64,000 bases of DNA from Lysinibacillus agricola (GTDB taxonomy: Bacteria > Bacillota > Bacilli > Bacillales_A > Planococcaceae): assembly GCF_016638705.1 (NCBI RefSeq), contig NZ_CP067341.1:1181501-1245500 (forward strand), written 5' to 3'. The translations under genes were made by a program, and so were the position numbers. Numbering within the stretch: the stretch's first letter is position 1; each line of letters opens with the position of its first letter. Of the stretch, positions 38,911 through 46,986 are shown one piece after another. The notes beneath the pieces are model-generated. The model did not search any database and had not been told where the DNA came from. It saw only the letters and a list, made by a program, of their open reading frames with translations.

Positions 38911-40635
38911 ATGAAAAAATCAGCATTATGGGCTTTCATGCTTATGCTAGTTATGGCTTTGTTTTTAACAGCATGTAATAACGACAACTCGACAACTGAC
39001 AAAGAAAAGGAAAAAGGCAAGGATGATTCCACAAAGACTAGTGAAACAGCGAAAAGTGGAGTTGTAACTTTCGGTACTGACCAAGCGCCTGAGGGTGTTT
39101 ATGATCCAGCCTATTCAGGTAGTATTGTAGACAGTTATATTCAAGATTTTACAATGGAAGGTATCTATTCTGTAAATGATGAATTGGAATATATTCCCAA
39201 TTTTGCAAAGTGGGAAATTAGTGAGGATAAATTAACTTATACGTTTACATTTGAGAAGGGTGTAAAATGGCATAATGGTGAAGAGTTAACAGTTGATGAC
39301 TGGGTATTTGCATTAGAAACAGTAGCAGATCCAGATTACGATGGCCCTCGTTTCAATTATGTTGAAGGTGTTAAAGGGGCAAAGGCAAAAAAATTGGGGA
39401 AAGCTGAAACAATCGAAGGTATTGAGGTTGTTGATCCATACACAGTGAAAATTACTTTTGAGGAAGTAGAAGTTAATAACCTAGAAAAACTTTGGTCTTA
39501 TCCAATGCCAAAGAAACATTATGAAGGTATTGCGGTTAAAGACTTAGGTGAATCTAAACAGGTTCGTGAAACTCCTGTTGGTTTAGGAGCATTTAAAGTG
39601 AAAAAAGTTGTAGAGGGCGAATATTCTGAATTAGAGCGTTTTGATGATTACTGGAAGGGCAAACCGCAGCTTGACGGTATAATTGTAAAAACAATTGACC
39701 CATCATTAACAGCTGGTGCGTTCCAAAACGGAGAAATTGACATCATGGATATTAAACCACAAGCTGTAAAAGAATTGTCAGCATTAGATAACGTACGCAT
39801 TGAAGAAACGAATGGTGTAAGTTACTCATATATTGGTCTTCGTTTTGGTCATCGTGATAAAGCTACTCTTACAAATGTAGCTGATTTTGATAAGTTTAAA
39901 TCAAAAGAATTGCGTCAAGCACTATTATACGCAATTAACCGTCCAGCAATGATCGATGCTTTCTTAGAAGGAAAAGCTGAAGTTGCAAATACTGTGATTC
40001 CTCGTACTTTTTGGACTGCAGCGGAGGAGTCAGAATTAAATCAATATGAATACAATCCAGAAAAGGCTAAAGAGCTTCTTAAGGCTGCAGGTTATGTAGA
40101 TAAAGATGGCGATGGCTTTGTAGAAGATCCGAGTGGTCAGCCATTTAAAATTTCATTTGGCCACTATGCCGGTCCTGCTGCATTTGAGGGACGCTCTCAA
40201 GCAATTATTCAAGCTTGGAATGATGTCGGAGTGAAAACAGAACAAGCAACTGGTACTTTAATTGAGTTTAACTTATATAATGATATGAAAGATAATGATG
40301 ATGCTGCATTAGAAGCATTCTTCGGCGCTTGGGTTACTGGCGCTGACCCTGATCCATCTGGTTTATGGGGGAATGATGCAGAATGGAACTATGGTCGCTA
40401 CGTAGATGCTACGAACCAAAAATTGATAAAACAAGCCTTAAGTGAAGAAGCATTTGACAAAGATAAACGTAAGAAAACTTATGTGGAATGGCAAAAATAC
40501 TTTAATGAAGAATTACCAGCCCTTCCATTGTGGGAAAATATAGATTTATATGCCATTAATAATCGACTACAGGGTGTTCATGTCAACGCTGTTGGTTTCC
40601 AAACAGATGTTCATAAATGGTCCATTAAGGAATAA
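38911..40635 (+). CDS. Peptide ABC transporter substrate-binding lipoprotein (family 5)
   Basis: A 574-residue extracellular lipoprotein. The signal peptide ends in the lipobox LTAC (Cys22 or so), processed by LspA, followed by a charged linker rich in Asp, Lys and Thr. The mature part belongs to solute-binding protein family 5: EGIYSVNDELEYIPNFAKWE, FTFEKGVKWHNGEELTVDDW (the KF.dG. .lTA.D-like signature) and PALPLWENIDLYAINNRLQG near the end. It resembles the Opp/App/Dpp proteins; peptide length preference is not readable. Confidence 0.93.
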   Translation: MKKSALWAFMLMLVMALFLTACNNDNSTTDKEKEKGKDDSTKTSETAKSGVVTFGTDQAPEGVYDPAYSGSIVDSYIQDFTMEGIYSVNDELEYIPNFAKWEISEDKLTYTFTFEKGVKWHNGEELTVDDWVFALETVADPDYDGPRFNYVEGVKGAKAKKLGKAETIEGIEVVDPYTVKITFEEVEVNNLEKLWSYPMPKKHYEGIAVKDLGESKQVRETPVGLGAFKVKKVVEGEYSELERFDDYWKGKPQLDGIIVKTIDPSLTAGAFQNGEIDIMDIKPQAVKELSALDNVRIEETNGVSYSYIGLRFGHRDKATLTNVADFDKFKSKELRQALLYAINRPAMIDAFLEGKAEVANTVIPRTFWTAAEESELNQYEYNPEKAKELLKAAGYVDKDGDGFVEDPSGQPFKISFGHYAGPAAFEGRSQAIIQAWNDVGVKTEQATGTLIEFNLYNDMKDNDDAALEAFFGAWVTGADPDPSGLWGNDAEWNYGRYVDATNQKLIKQALSEEAFDKDKRKKTYVEWQKYFNEELPALPLWENIDLYAINNRLQGVHVNAVGFQTDVHKWSIKE

Positions 40636-40656
40636 AATGTGAGCTTTCAAATCCTG

Positions 40657-40693
40657 CTAACTAGGTCCTCTTTATTTAACTGGACCTAGTTAG
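40657..40693 (+). terminator. Intra-operon hairpin between the binding protein and permease genes
   Basis: CTAACTAGGTCC (40657-40668) and GGACCTAGTTAG (40682-40693) form a perfect 12-bp stem with a 13-nt loop. Only TAAATTT follows, so it is probably a partial terminator or 3'-end stabiliser that raises binding protein over permease expression. The second operon has a comparable hairpin at the same place. Confidence 0.6.
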
Positions 40694-40719
40694 TAAATTT
40701 CTAGATAAGGAGACGTCAC

Positions 40720-41685
40720 ATGCTTCAATACACACTTCGAAGATTACTTGGCATGATCCCATTGCTACTCCTTATTTCGTTAGTGGTGTTCTTTTTAGCA
40801 AAAATGATGCCAGGAGATCCGTTTGCTGGTGAAATTGATCCGTCTAATACGAATCCACAATACATCGAAGAAATGAGAGAAAAATTAGGCTATAATGATC
40901 CAATTATCATGCAATATGGTAGATGGATTGCTAATTTTGCACAAGGGATTTTCGGAAAATCTACTGTTTATAAAAAACCAGCTGCAGAGATTATTGCTCA
41001 GCGAATACCTAATACAATATTTTTAGCATTAACATCATTAGTTTTCACGTACATTTTTGCATTTATTATGGGGATGTATGCTGGAAGAAAACCTTATACT
41101 CTCGGGGATAATTTAATTGCGACTTATAATTATTTAGCTTTAGCAATTCCATCGTTTGTAGCGGGAATTGTTGCTATTTACTTTTTCTCCTTTAAACTAG
41201 GATGGTTCCCTTTCAATGGCTCCGTAGGTGTAGGCATAGAAGCGGGAAGTTTAGAATATTACTTGAGTAGGTTCCATCATGTTTTATTACCGGCACTTAT
41301 ATTAGGATTAATGGGGACGGCATCCTATACTCAATTTTTACGAAATGACATTATTGAAAATAGTAGGAAGGATTTCGTAAGAACTGCGAGAGCAAAAGGA
41401 ACAAAGGAATCAAAAATCTATAACAAACATATTTTAAGGAATTCAATTATTCCAATTATTACGTTTCTTGGTTTTGATATCGCAACATTAATCAGCGGTG
41501 CGGTCATAACAGAAACTATCTTTACTTATCCAGGAATAGGCGCACTCTTCTTAGAATCCGTTGGAAGAAGAGATTATGCAGTCATGATGTCGATAACTAT
41601 GTTACTTTCGTTTTTAACACTTTTTGGGAATTTAGTGGCGGATATATTATATGGTGTAGTAGATCCGCGTATTAGACTGGATTAA
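40720..41685 (+). CDS. Peptide ABC transporter permease (DppB/OppB type)
   Basis: A 321-residue inner membrane permease with six membrane segments. The start MLQYTLRRLLGMIPLLLLIS and the EAA-loop segment RTARAKGTKESKIYNKHILR (about 223) are typical of OppB/DppB proteins. The C-terminal end VADILYGVVDPRIRLD is the usual family ending. It pairs with the next gene to form the channel. Confidence 0.93.
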   Translation: MLQYTLRRLLGMIPLLLLISLVVFFLAKMMPGDPFAGEIDPSNTNPQYIEEMREKLGYNDPIIMQYGRWIANFAQGIFGKSTVYKKPAAEIIAQRIPNTIFLALTSLVFTYIFAFIMGMYAGRKPYTLGDNLIATYNYLALAIPSFVAGIVAIYFFSFKLGWFPFNGSVGVGIEAGSLEYYLSRFHHVLLPALILGLMGTASYTQFLRNDIIENSRKDFVRTARAKGTKESKIYNKHILRNSIIPIITFLGFDIATLISGAVITETIFTYPGIGALFLESVGRRDYAVMMSITMLLSFLTLFGNLVADILYGVVDPRIRLD

Positions 41686-41697
41686 GGAGGGGAAATT

Positions 41698-42606
41698 ATG
41701 ACATTGGTAACTGATCGAAAAGTATTAACTCCAAAAACACCAAAGAAAAAGCCCTCGCCGTGGGTGATAGCGAGACGAAAGTTCGTTAAAAATAAATTAG
41801 CTATGATTAGTCTTATTTTTTTACTACTAGTTATCATCCTATCGTTTTTAGCTCCGTATATTACAACAAAAGATATTGTACGTGTCGACTTTATGAAAAT
41901 AAGTCTTCCTCCATCAAGTGAGCATTGGTTAGGAACAGATACGAATGGACGTGATGTTTTTACTAGAATGCTCTACGCAGGAAGATCATCTTTAACGGTT
42001 GGGTTAGGCTGTATGCTTTTTATTGTAATAATCGGAACAGCAATTGGCGCGATTTCAGGGTATTTTGGGGGAAAAATAGAACAAATGTTAATGCGATTTA
42101 CTGATTTCGTATTAATGTTTCCATTTTTAGTATTCGTTATTGTTATAAATACTATCCTTTCAGGAAAAATATCTGGTTTATGGACATTAGTAATTGTCAT
42201 TTCACTTTTAAGCTGGGGAACCGTTGCAAGGATAGTGCGAAGTAGGGTGCTAGCTGAAAAGGAAAATGAGTATATATTAGCAGCACAATCAATTGGCTGT
42301 AAACCTTCAAAAATAATCATTAAGCATTTATTGCCCAACGTTGCCTCGACGATTATTGTACAAGCAACATTATTAATGGCTGTAACAATCGTTGCAGAAT
42401 CCAGTTTAAGCTTTTTAGGATTTGGTGTACCGGCTGATACACCTAGCTGGGGTAATATGCTATTTGAGGCTAGAAACTCAGATGTACTAAAGGATAAGCT
42501 TTGGATGTGGGTACCACCTGCAACAGCCATAACGTTAGTTATTTTGTCAATCAACTTTATCGGAGAAGGCTTAAAGGATGCTTTAAATCCAAAATCAAGA
42601 AGGTAA
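41698..42606 (+). CDS. Peptide ABC transporter permease (DppC/OppC type)
   Basis: A 302-residue permease with a cytoplasmic N-terminus (RRKFVKNKLAMISLIFLLL), six membrane segments and the EAA loop AAQSIGCKPSKIIIKHLLPN. EHWLGTDTNGRDVFTRMLYA is the OppC_N signature. It begins 12 bp after the preceding gene, behind AAGGAGGGG, and ends the operon before a strong bidirectional terminator. Confidence 0.93.
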   Translation: MTLVTDRKVLTPKTPKKKPSPWVIARRKFVKNKLAMISLIFLLLVIILSFLAPYITTKDIVRVDFMKISLPPSSEHWLGTDTNGRDVFTRMLYAGRSSLTVGLGCMLFIVIIGTAIGAISGYFGGKIEQMLMRFTDFVLMFPFLVFVIVINTILSGKISGLWTLVIVISLLSWGTVARIVRSRVLAEKENEYILAAQSIGCKPSKIIIKHLLPNVASTIIVQATLLMAVTIVAESSLSFLGFGVPADTPSWGNMLFEARNSDVLKDKLWMWVPPATAITLVILSINFIGEGLKDALNPKSRR

Positions 42607-42648
42607 TAAGTTTGGTTTAGATTGAATAAATTTAAAGCATCAAACATA

Positions 42649-42689
42649 AAAAAATAAGGACACCCTTAAGTAGGTGTCCTTATTTTTTG
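42649..42689. terminator. Bidirectional terminator between the first opp operon and the 41-aa peptide gene
   Basis: AAAAAATAAGGACACC pairs perfectly with GGTGTCCTTATTTTTT around CTTAAGTA. With A and T runs on both sides it can end the plus-strand operon and the minus-strand peptide gene. Confidence 0.92.
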
Positions 42690-42815
42690 TTAAGGTCTGT
42701 CTTTACAAGGCTTTATACAATTTGAACTAGCAGCAGAAACATCCACAACGCTAGGACCCACTAAAAATGCAGTAAGGCAAATAGCACTGATAATAAGTTT
42801 AATACTCTTTTTCAT
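42690..42815 (-). CDS. Small exported peptide, 41 residues (unannotated type, pheromone-like layout)
   Basis: ATG 42815 follows AAGGAGGTG (7-8 bp spacing). The frame encodes a basic start (MKKSIK), a hydrophobic core (LIISAICLTAFLVG), a possible signal peptidase site after DVSA, and a short mature tail ASSNCIKPCKDRP with two Cys four residues apart. It ends at the shared terminator. This is the plan of a pre-peptide such as Phr-type signals or small secreted bacteriocins, but I recognise no specific family. It lies 200 bp downstream of oppF on the same strand and is flanked by two oligopeptide importers. No rap-like receptor gene is nearby. That it is a signal is an inference. Confidence 0.7.
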   Translation of the reverse strand: MKKSIKLIISAICLTAFLVGPSVVDVSAASSNCIKPCKDRP

Positions 42816-42828
42816 TACTCATTCACCT

Positions 42829-42863
42829 CCTTAATATATTACATATATTATAGTATATTAAGG
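42829..42863 (-). promoter_or_regulatory. Palindromic operator-like site over the promoter of the 41-aa peptide gene
   Basis: CCTTAATATA (42829-42838) and TATATTAAGG (42854-42863) are perfect 10-bp inverted arms with a 15-bp centre. On the minus strand the centre holds TATAAT (42852-42847) as a -10, and one arm runs into the Shine-Dalgarno AAGGAGG. The -35 is weak (CTTCCA). The layout suggests a repressor or activator site controlling the peptide gene. Confidence 0.5.
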
Positions 42864-43014
42864 GGATTATGGAAGATATTTCATACCAAAAATTCCTACA
42901 ATATTTGACAAATTCAAGTGTGTGGAAAAATAATGCATCATATGTAAGTTGCGGCTTTGAAGTAATGAAAAAAACTCCCATCACAGCGTTTATACTGAGA
43001 CGGAAGTTATTGTT

Positions 43015-43941
43015 TTATCGATCAGCAACCCAAGTTTTCACAAGATCTGCAGTACCATAAACGTAATGCTGATCGCCAACTTCATGGTATGTTGCGCTAT
43101 CGTCAACCTCTGTATGCTTGTACGGAATACGTTGACGGCGTTTTTCTGACATTGGGTCAGGAAGTGGAATTGCCGATAATAATGATTTTGTATACGGATG
43201 AACAGGGTGATTGTAAATATCATCTGCTTTACCGATTTCCATAATTTTACCACGGTACATAACAGCGATACGGTCACTGATATACTTAACCATTGATAAG
43301 TCATGGGCAATGAAAAGATATGTTAAGCCACGTTCTTTTTGCAGTTCTTTTAATAAGTTAACAACTTGCGCTTGAATCGATACGTCAAGTGCAGAAATAG
43401 GTTCATCGGCGATGATAAACTTAGGATCTAAGCTTAGCGCACGTGCAATTCCAATACGTTGACGTTGACCGCCAGAGAATTCGTGTGCATAGCGGTTTGC
43501 GTGCTCTTTGTTTAAACCAACAGCCTCTAGCAGTTGATTAATTTTTTCACGACGCACTTTTTTATCCTTGTGAAGCCCGTGAATTTCAAAGGCTTCACCA
43601 ATGATTTCCCCAGCTGTCATACGAGGGTTTAATGAAGCATAGGGATCTTGGAAAATCATTTGCATTTCACGATTAAATTTCTTTAAATCATTTTTAGATT
43701 TTTTCCCTTGGACGCTCTCACCATCGAAAATAATTTCACCATCTGTAATGTCATACAAGCGAATAATGGAACGACCTGTTGTTGATTTACCACAGCCCGA
43801 TTCACCTACAAGACCAAGTGTTTCACCTTCATATACATCGAAGCTAATGCCGTCAACAGCTTTAATAGGGTTACTTGGTGAACCGAAATGCTGTTTTAAA
43901 TTTTTGATTTCAAGAATTTTTTTTGCACCCGAATTAGTCAT
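43015..43941 (-). CDS. oppF: Oligopeptide transport ATP-binding protein OppF
   Basis: A 308-residue ABC ATPase with Walker A GESGCGKSTTGRS (about 40), signature FSGGQRQRIGIARAL, Walker B FIIADEPISALD and the C-terminal oligopeptide segment reduced to KHTEVDDSATYHEVGDQHYV. It lacks the Cys-rich end seen in the other operon's ATPases. It is the last gene of the A-B-C-D-F operon and overlaps oppD by 8 bp. No clear terminator follows before the small peptide gene 200 bp on. Confidence 0.94.
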   Translation of the reverse strand: MTNSGAKKILEIKNLKQHFGSPSNPIKAVDGISFDVYEGETLGLVGESGCGKSTTGRSIIRLYDITDGEIIFDGESVQGKKSKNDLKKFNREMQMIFQDPYASLNPRMTAGEIIGEAFEIHGLHKDKKVRREKINQLLEAVGLNKEHANRYAHEFSGGQRQRIGIARALSLDPKFIIADEPISALDVSIQAQVVNLLKELQKERGLTYLFIAHDLSMVKYISDRIAVMYRGKIMEIGKADDIYNHPVHPYTKSLLSAIPLPDPMSEKRRQRIPYKHTEVDDSATYHEVGDQHYVYGTADLVKTWVADR

Positions 43942-44989
43942 TTTCTTGTGCCTCCTTTGCTAAATACCCTTCAATACGTTTAGCAACCGCATCTGGAAGC
44001 GGAATTTTTGGCGCGTCAGGATGCAACAACCAAGTTTTTGCAAAATGTGTTTCACTTACTTGGAACATCGGAGGCTCTTGCTCATAGTCAATAGCCATTG
44101 CGAATTCATTACGAGCAGCAAACGCATCACCTTTTGGTGGATTAGTCAGATCTGGTGGTGAACCAGGAATCGTACGTAATAGCTCATCAGTATCGTTATC
44201 TAGGTCTGGCATTGAACCAAGTAGACCCCATGTATATGGGTGCTTAGGATTATAGAAAATATCATTAACAGTACCATATTCGACGATTTGTCCTGCATAC
44301 ATAACTGCAACTCGATCGGCAACGTTTGCAACGACACCTAAATCGTGAGTAATGAAAATGATAGATGTTTTCGAATTTTTTTGGATTTCTTTCATTAGTT
44401 CTAAAATTTGCGCTTGAATGGTAACGTCTAATGCAGTTGTTGGTTCATCGGCAATTAGAAGCTTTGGATCAGCTGCAAGTGCGATGGCAATAACAACACG
44501 TTGACGCATACCGCCTGAAAACTCATGCGGGTATTGGTTATAACGTTTTTCAGGGAAGGGGATACCTACCTGTGTTAAAAGTTCGATTGCACGTTTTTTA
44601 GCATCAGCTTTTGAAACTTTTTTATGTTGTAAAATAACTTCTGTTATTTGACGTCCGACCTTCATCGTCGGGTTTAAGCTTGTCATCGGATCTTGGAAAA
44701 TCATTGCAATTTCATTTCCGCGTATTTTTGACATTTCTTTATCGCTTAAAGGCACTAAATCACGGCCATTAAATAAAATTTGTCCTGACTCATAAATACC
44801 AGGTGGCTGTGGAATTAGTTTCATTAATGCGTTACTCGTAACACTCTTACCAGAACCTGATTCACCAACGATTGCTAGTGTTTCACCTTCTTTTAAGTCA
44901 AAGTTTACACCACGAACAGCACGAACAAGCCCTGCATACGTTTTAAAGTTTATTTTTAAATCTTTTACTTCTAGAATTGTTTTACTCAT
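43934..44989 (-). CDS. oppD: Oligopeptide transport ATP-binding protein OppD
   Basis: A 351-residue ABC ATPase with Walker A GESGSGKSVTSNAL (about 39), EIAMIFQDPMTSLNPTMKVG (Q-loop), signature FSGGMRQRVVIAIAL and Walker B LLIADEPTTALD. The C-terminal extension has the PGSPPDLTNPPKGDAFAARN segment found in B. subtilis OppD, which replaces the Cys-rich motif of Dpp-type ATPases. This supports the Opp assignment of the operon. Confidence 0.95.
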   Translation of the reverse strand: MSKTILEVKDLKINFKTYAGLVRAVRGVNFDLKEGETLAIVGESGSGKSVTSNALMKLIPQPPGIYESGQILFNGRDLVPLSDKEMSKIRGNEIAMIFQDPMTSLNPTMKVGRQITEVILQHKKVSKADAKKRAIELLTQVGIPFPEKRYNQYPHEFSGGMRQRVVIAIALAADPKLLIADEPTTALDVTIQAQILELMKEIQKNSKTSIIFITHDLGVVANVADRVAVMYAGQIVEYGTVNDIFYNPKHPYTWGLLGSMPDLDNDTDELLRTIPGSPPDLTNPPKGDAFAARNEFAMAIDYEQEPPMFQVSETHFAKTWLLHPDAPKIPLPDAVAKRIEGYLAKEAQEND

Positions 44990-45003
44990 TTTCGGCCACC
45001 TCC

Positions 45004-45924
45004 TTATTTACGTAGTTTTGGATCTAATGCATCACGTAAGCCGTCACCAACTGCGTTAAACGCAAAAATTGTTAGTGAGATAAATACTGCTGGGAAAATT
45101 AATCTCCACGGCGCATTGGCAATCGCTTTATTCCCATCAGATGCCATTGTACCCCAAGAAGCTGTTGGAGCAGGAACCCCAAGACCAAGGTAACTTAGGA
45201 ATGACTCTGTGAAAATAGCAGATGGAATTGTTAATGTCATTGTTACTAAAATGGCACCTAGTGCATTAGGAATTAAGTGTTTTAATATTAAATGTCCAGT
45301 GCTAGCACCTAAAGTTCGAGCGGCAAGTACATATTCTTGGTTTTTAATCGATAAGACCTCACCACGTACAATACGAGCCATGTTAATCCAACCAGTAATT
45401 GAAAGTGCGATAATCATGGGAATTAAACCAGGCTGCATAACAACTAATAACACGATTACTACTAATAGGTAAGGTACAGCAGTTAAAACATCGGCAATAC
45501 GCATCATAATATTATCAACACGTCCGCCTGCTAAACCTGAAATACTTCCCCAAAGAACACCGATAATTAAGTCAATAATCGCTGCGGCGATTCCAATAAA
45601 TAGGGAGATACGTGCACCTTCCCAAATACGAACAAAAATATCTCGACCTAAATCATCAGTACCGAACCAAAACTCTTTTGAAGGTGGAGAGTTAAAAACA
45701 CCAAGTTGATCACTTGCTTTGTATTGAGAGAAAATGGGCACAAAAGTAGCCATTAATATAACGATAATCAAGACTATTACTCCAAGGATGGCCATTTTAT
45801 TATGAGAGAAACGGATAAATACTTCCTTCCAAAAGGAGACTGATTTATCAGCTAATTTCTCAGTAGCTTCATGATTTCCGCCAACAATTTTAAACTTATC
45901 TTTTTCAATATGTTGCTGTGTCAT
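45004..45924 (-). CDS. oppC: Oligopeptide transport permease OppC
   Basis: A 306-residue permease with a long cytoplasmic N-terminus (about 1-40), six membrane segments, the OppC_N signature KEFWFGTDDLGRDIFVRIWE and the EAA loop AARTLGASTGHLILKHLIPN. It ends FNAVGDGLRDALDPKLRK, standard for the family. It starts directly at the oppB stop and precedes oppD by 14 bp. Confidence 0.95.
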   Translation of the reverse strand: MTQQHIEKDKFKIVGGNHEATEKLADKSVSFWKEVFIRFSHNKMAILGVIVLIIVILMATFVPIFSQYKASDQLGVFNSPPSKEFWFGTDDLGRDIFVRIWEGARISLFIGIAAAIIDLIIGVLWGSISGLAGGRVDNIMMRIADVLTAVPYLLVVIVLLVVMQPGLIPMIIALSITGWINMARIVRGEVLSIKNQEYVLAARTLGASTGHLILKHLIPNALGAILVTMTLTIPSAIFTESFLSYLGLGVPAPTASWGTMASDGNKAIANAPWRLIFPAVFISLTIFAFNAVGDGLRDALDPKLRK

Positions 45925-46853
45925 TATTTTTTCGCTCCTTTCAGTTTAATACGCGGATCAATCACACTATATAAAATATCAACGATTAACACCGCAAATA
46001 AAAGGATGATGGAATAGAACACAGTCGTACCCATGATTACTGTATAGTCACGGTTTGTAATACTTTGTACAAAGTGTTTTCCAAGTCCAGGAATAGCGAA
46101 AATTTGCTCAACAATGAAACTACCTGTTACAACAGCCGCTGTTAATGGACCAAGGTAAGTGACAACTGGAAGTAGAGCGTTACGTAAAGTGTGACGGAAA
46201 ACGATTGTCCATTTTCCAATCCCTTTTGCACGAGCCATTTTTACATAGTCACTATTGTTTTGTTCAAGCATACTTGAACGTGTTAATTTTGCGATAAAGC
46301 CCATGTGTGTTAAAGCGATTGCAAGGGCTGGTAGTATACTATAAGAAAAGCCTTTCCATCCACTAATTGGGAACCAATCTAGCTTATAGGCTAAGAAATA
46401 CTGCATTAAACCCGCTAAGATAAATGAAGGTACTGAAATAAATAGCACCGCAAAGGACGTTGCCAAATAATCCGGGAACTTATTATGATATAGCGCGGAA
46501 ACTACGCCTATTAAAATACCGAATCCAATTGCTAGTAGCATAGCTTCAATCCCTAATGTTAACGAAACAGGGAAACTTTCAGAAATCATATCATTTGTAG
46601 AACGCGCTTTATATTTCATTGACTCACCGAAATTGAAAGTGGCCGTATCGATTAAATAATCTTTATATTGTATATACCAAGGGTTATTTAATCCATACGT
46701 TTCGTTTAACTTCTCCTCAATTTGAGGGGGGAAATTACGTTCACTCGCAAAAGGACTACCTGGAGCGAGACGCATTAAGAAAAACGTAACCGTTACGATG
46801 ACGAAAAGCGCGAGAAGTATATACATCAGCCTTTTCAAAATATATTTAATCAC
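45924..46853 (-). CDS. oppB: Oligopeptide transport permease OppB
   Basis: A 309-residue permease with six membrane segments. The start MIKYILKRLMYILLALFVIV, the extracytoplasmic PGSPFASERNFPPQIEEKLN and the EAA loop KMARAKGIGKWTIVFRHTLR are typical of OppB. It is separated from oppA by 133 bp containing a hairpin, which is the usual expression step-down point in opp operons. Confidence 0.95.
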   Translation of the reverse strand: MIKYILKRLMYILLALFVIVTVTFFLMRLAPGSPFASERNFPPQIEEKLNETYGLNNPWYIQYKDYLIDTATFNFGESMKYKARSTNDMISESFPVSLTLGIEAMLLAIGFGILIGVVSALYHNKFPDYLATSFAVLFISVPSFILAGLMQYFLAYKLDWFPISGWKGFSYSILPALAIALTHMGFIAKLTRSSMLEQNNSDYVKMARAKGIGKWTIVFRHTLRNALLPVVTYLGPLTAAVVTGSFIVEQIFAIPGLGKHFVQSITNRDYTVIMGTTVFYSIILLFAVLIVDILYSVIDPRIKLKGAKK

Positions 46854-46909
46854 ATAAAACTCCTCCTTCTATTTGTCAATTTTCAGACAAATATATGCCT
46901 TCGTATTTT

Positions 46910-46953
46910 AAAAAGAGCTGACTCGTGCCGAAGTGGCTACGAGGCAGCTCTTC
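46910..46953 (-). terminator. Hairpin between oppA and oppB
   Basis: On the minus strand AAGAGCTGCCTCGT pairs with ACGAGTCAGCTCTT (one mismatch) and is followed by TTTAAAA. This is a terminator-like structure that probably lets only part of the transcripts continue into oppBCDF, giving excess binding protein. Confidence 0.75.
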
Positions 46954-46986
46954 GCTGTAGAGCTTACATAAGCGATATAAAATAGA

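Noticed and set aside
42869..43060. 63-codon plus-strand frame between the peptide gene and oppF
   Set aside because: It runs into oppF on the opposite strand, has only a weak GGGGATT upstream and shows no domain or signal peptide.
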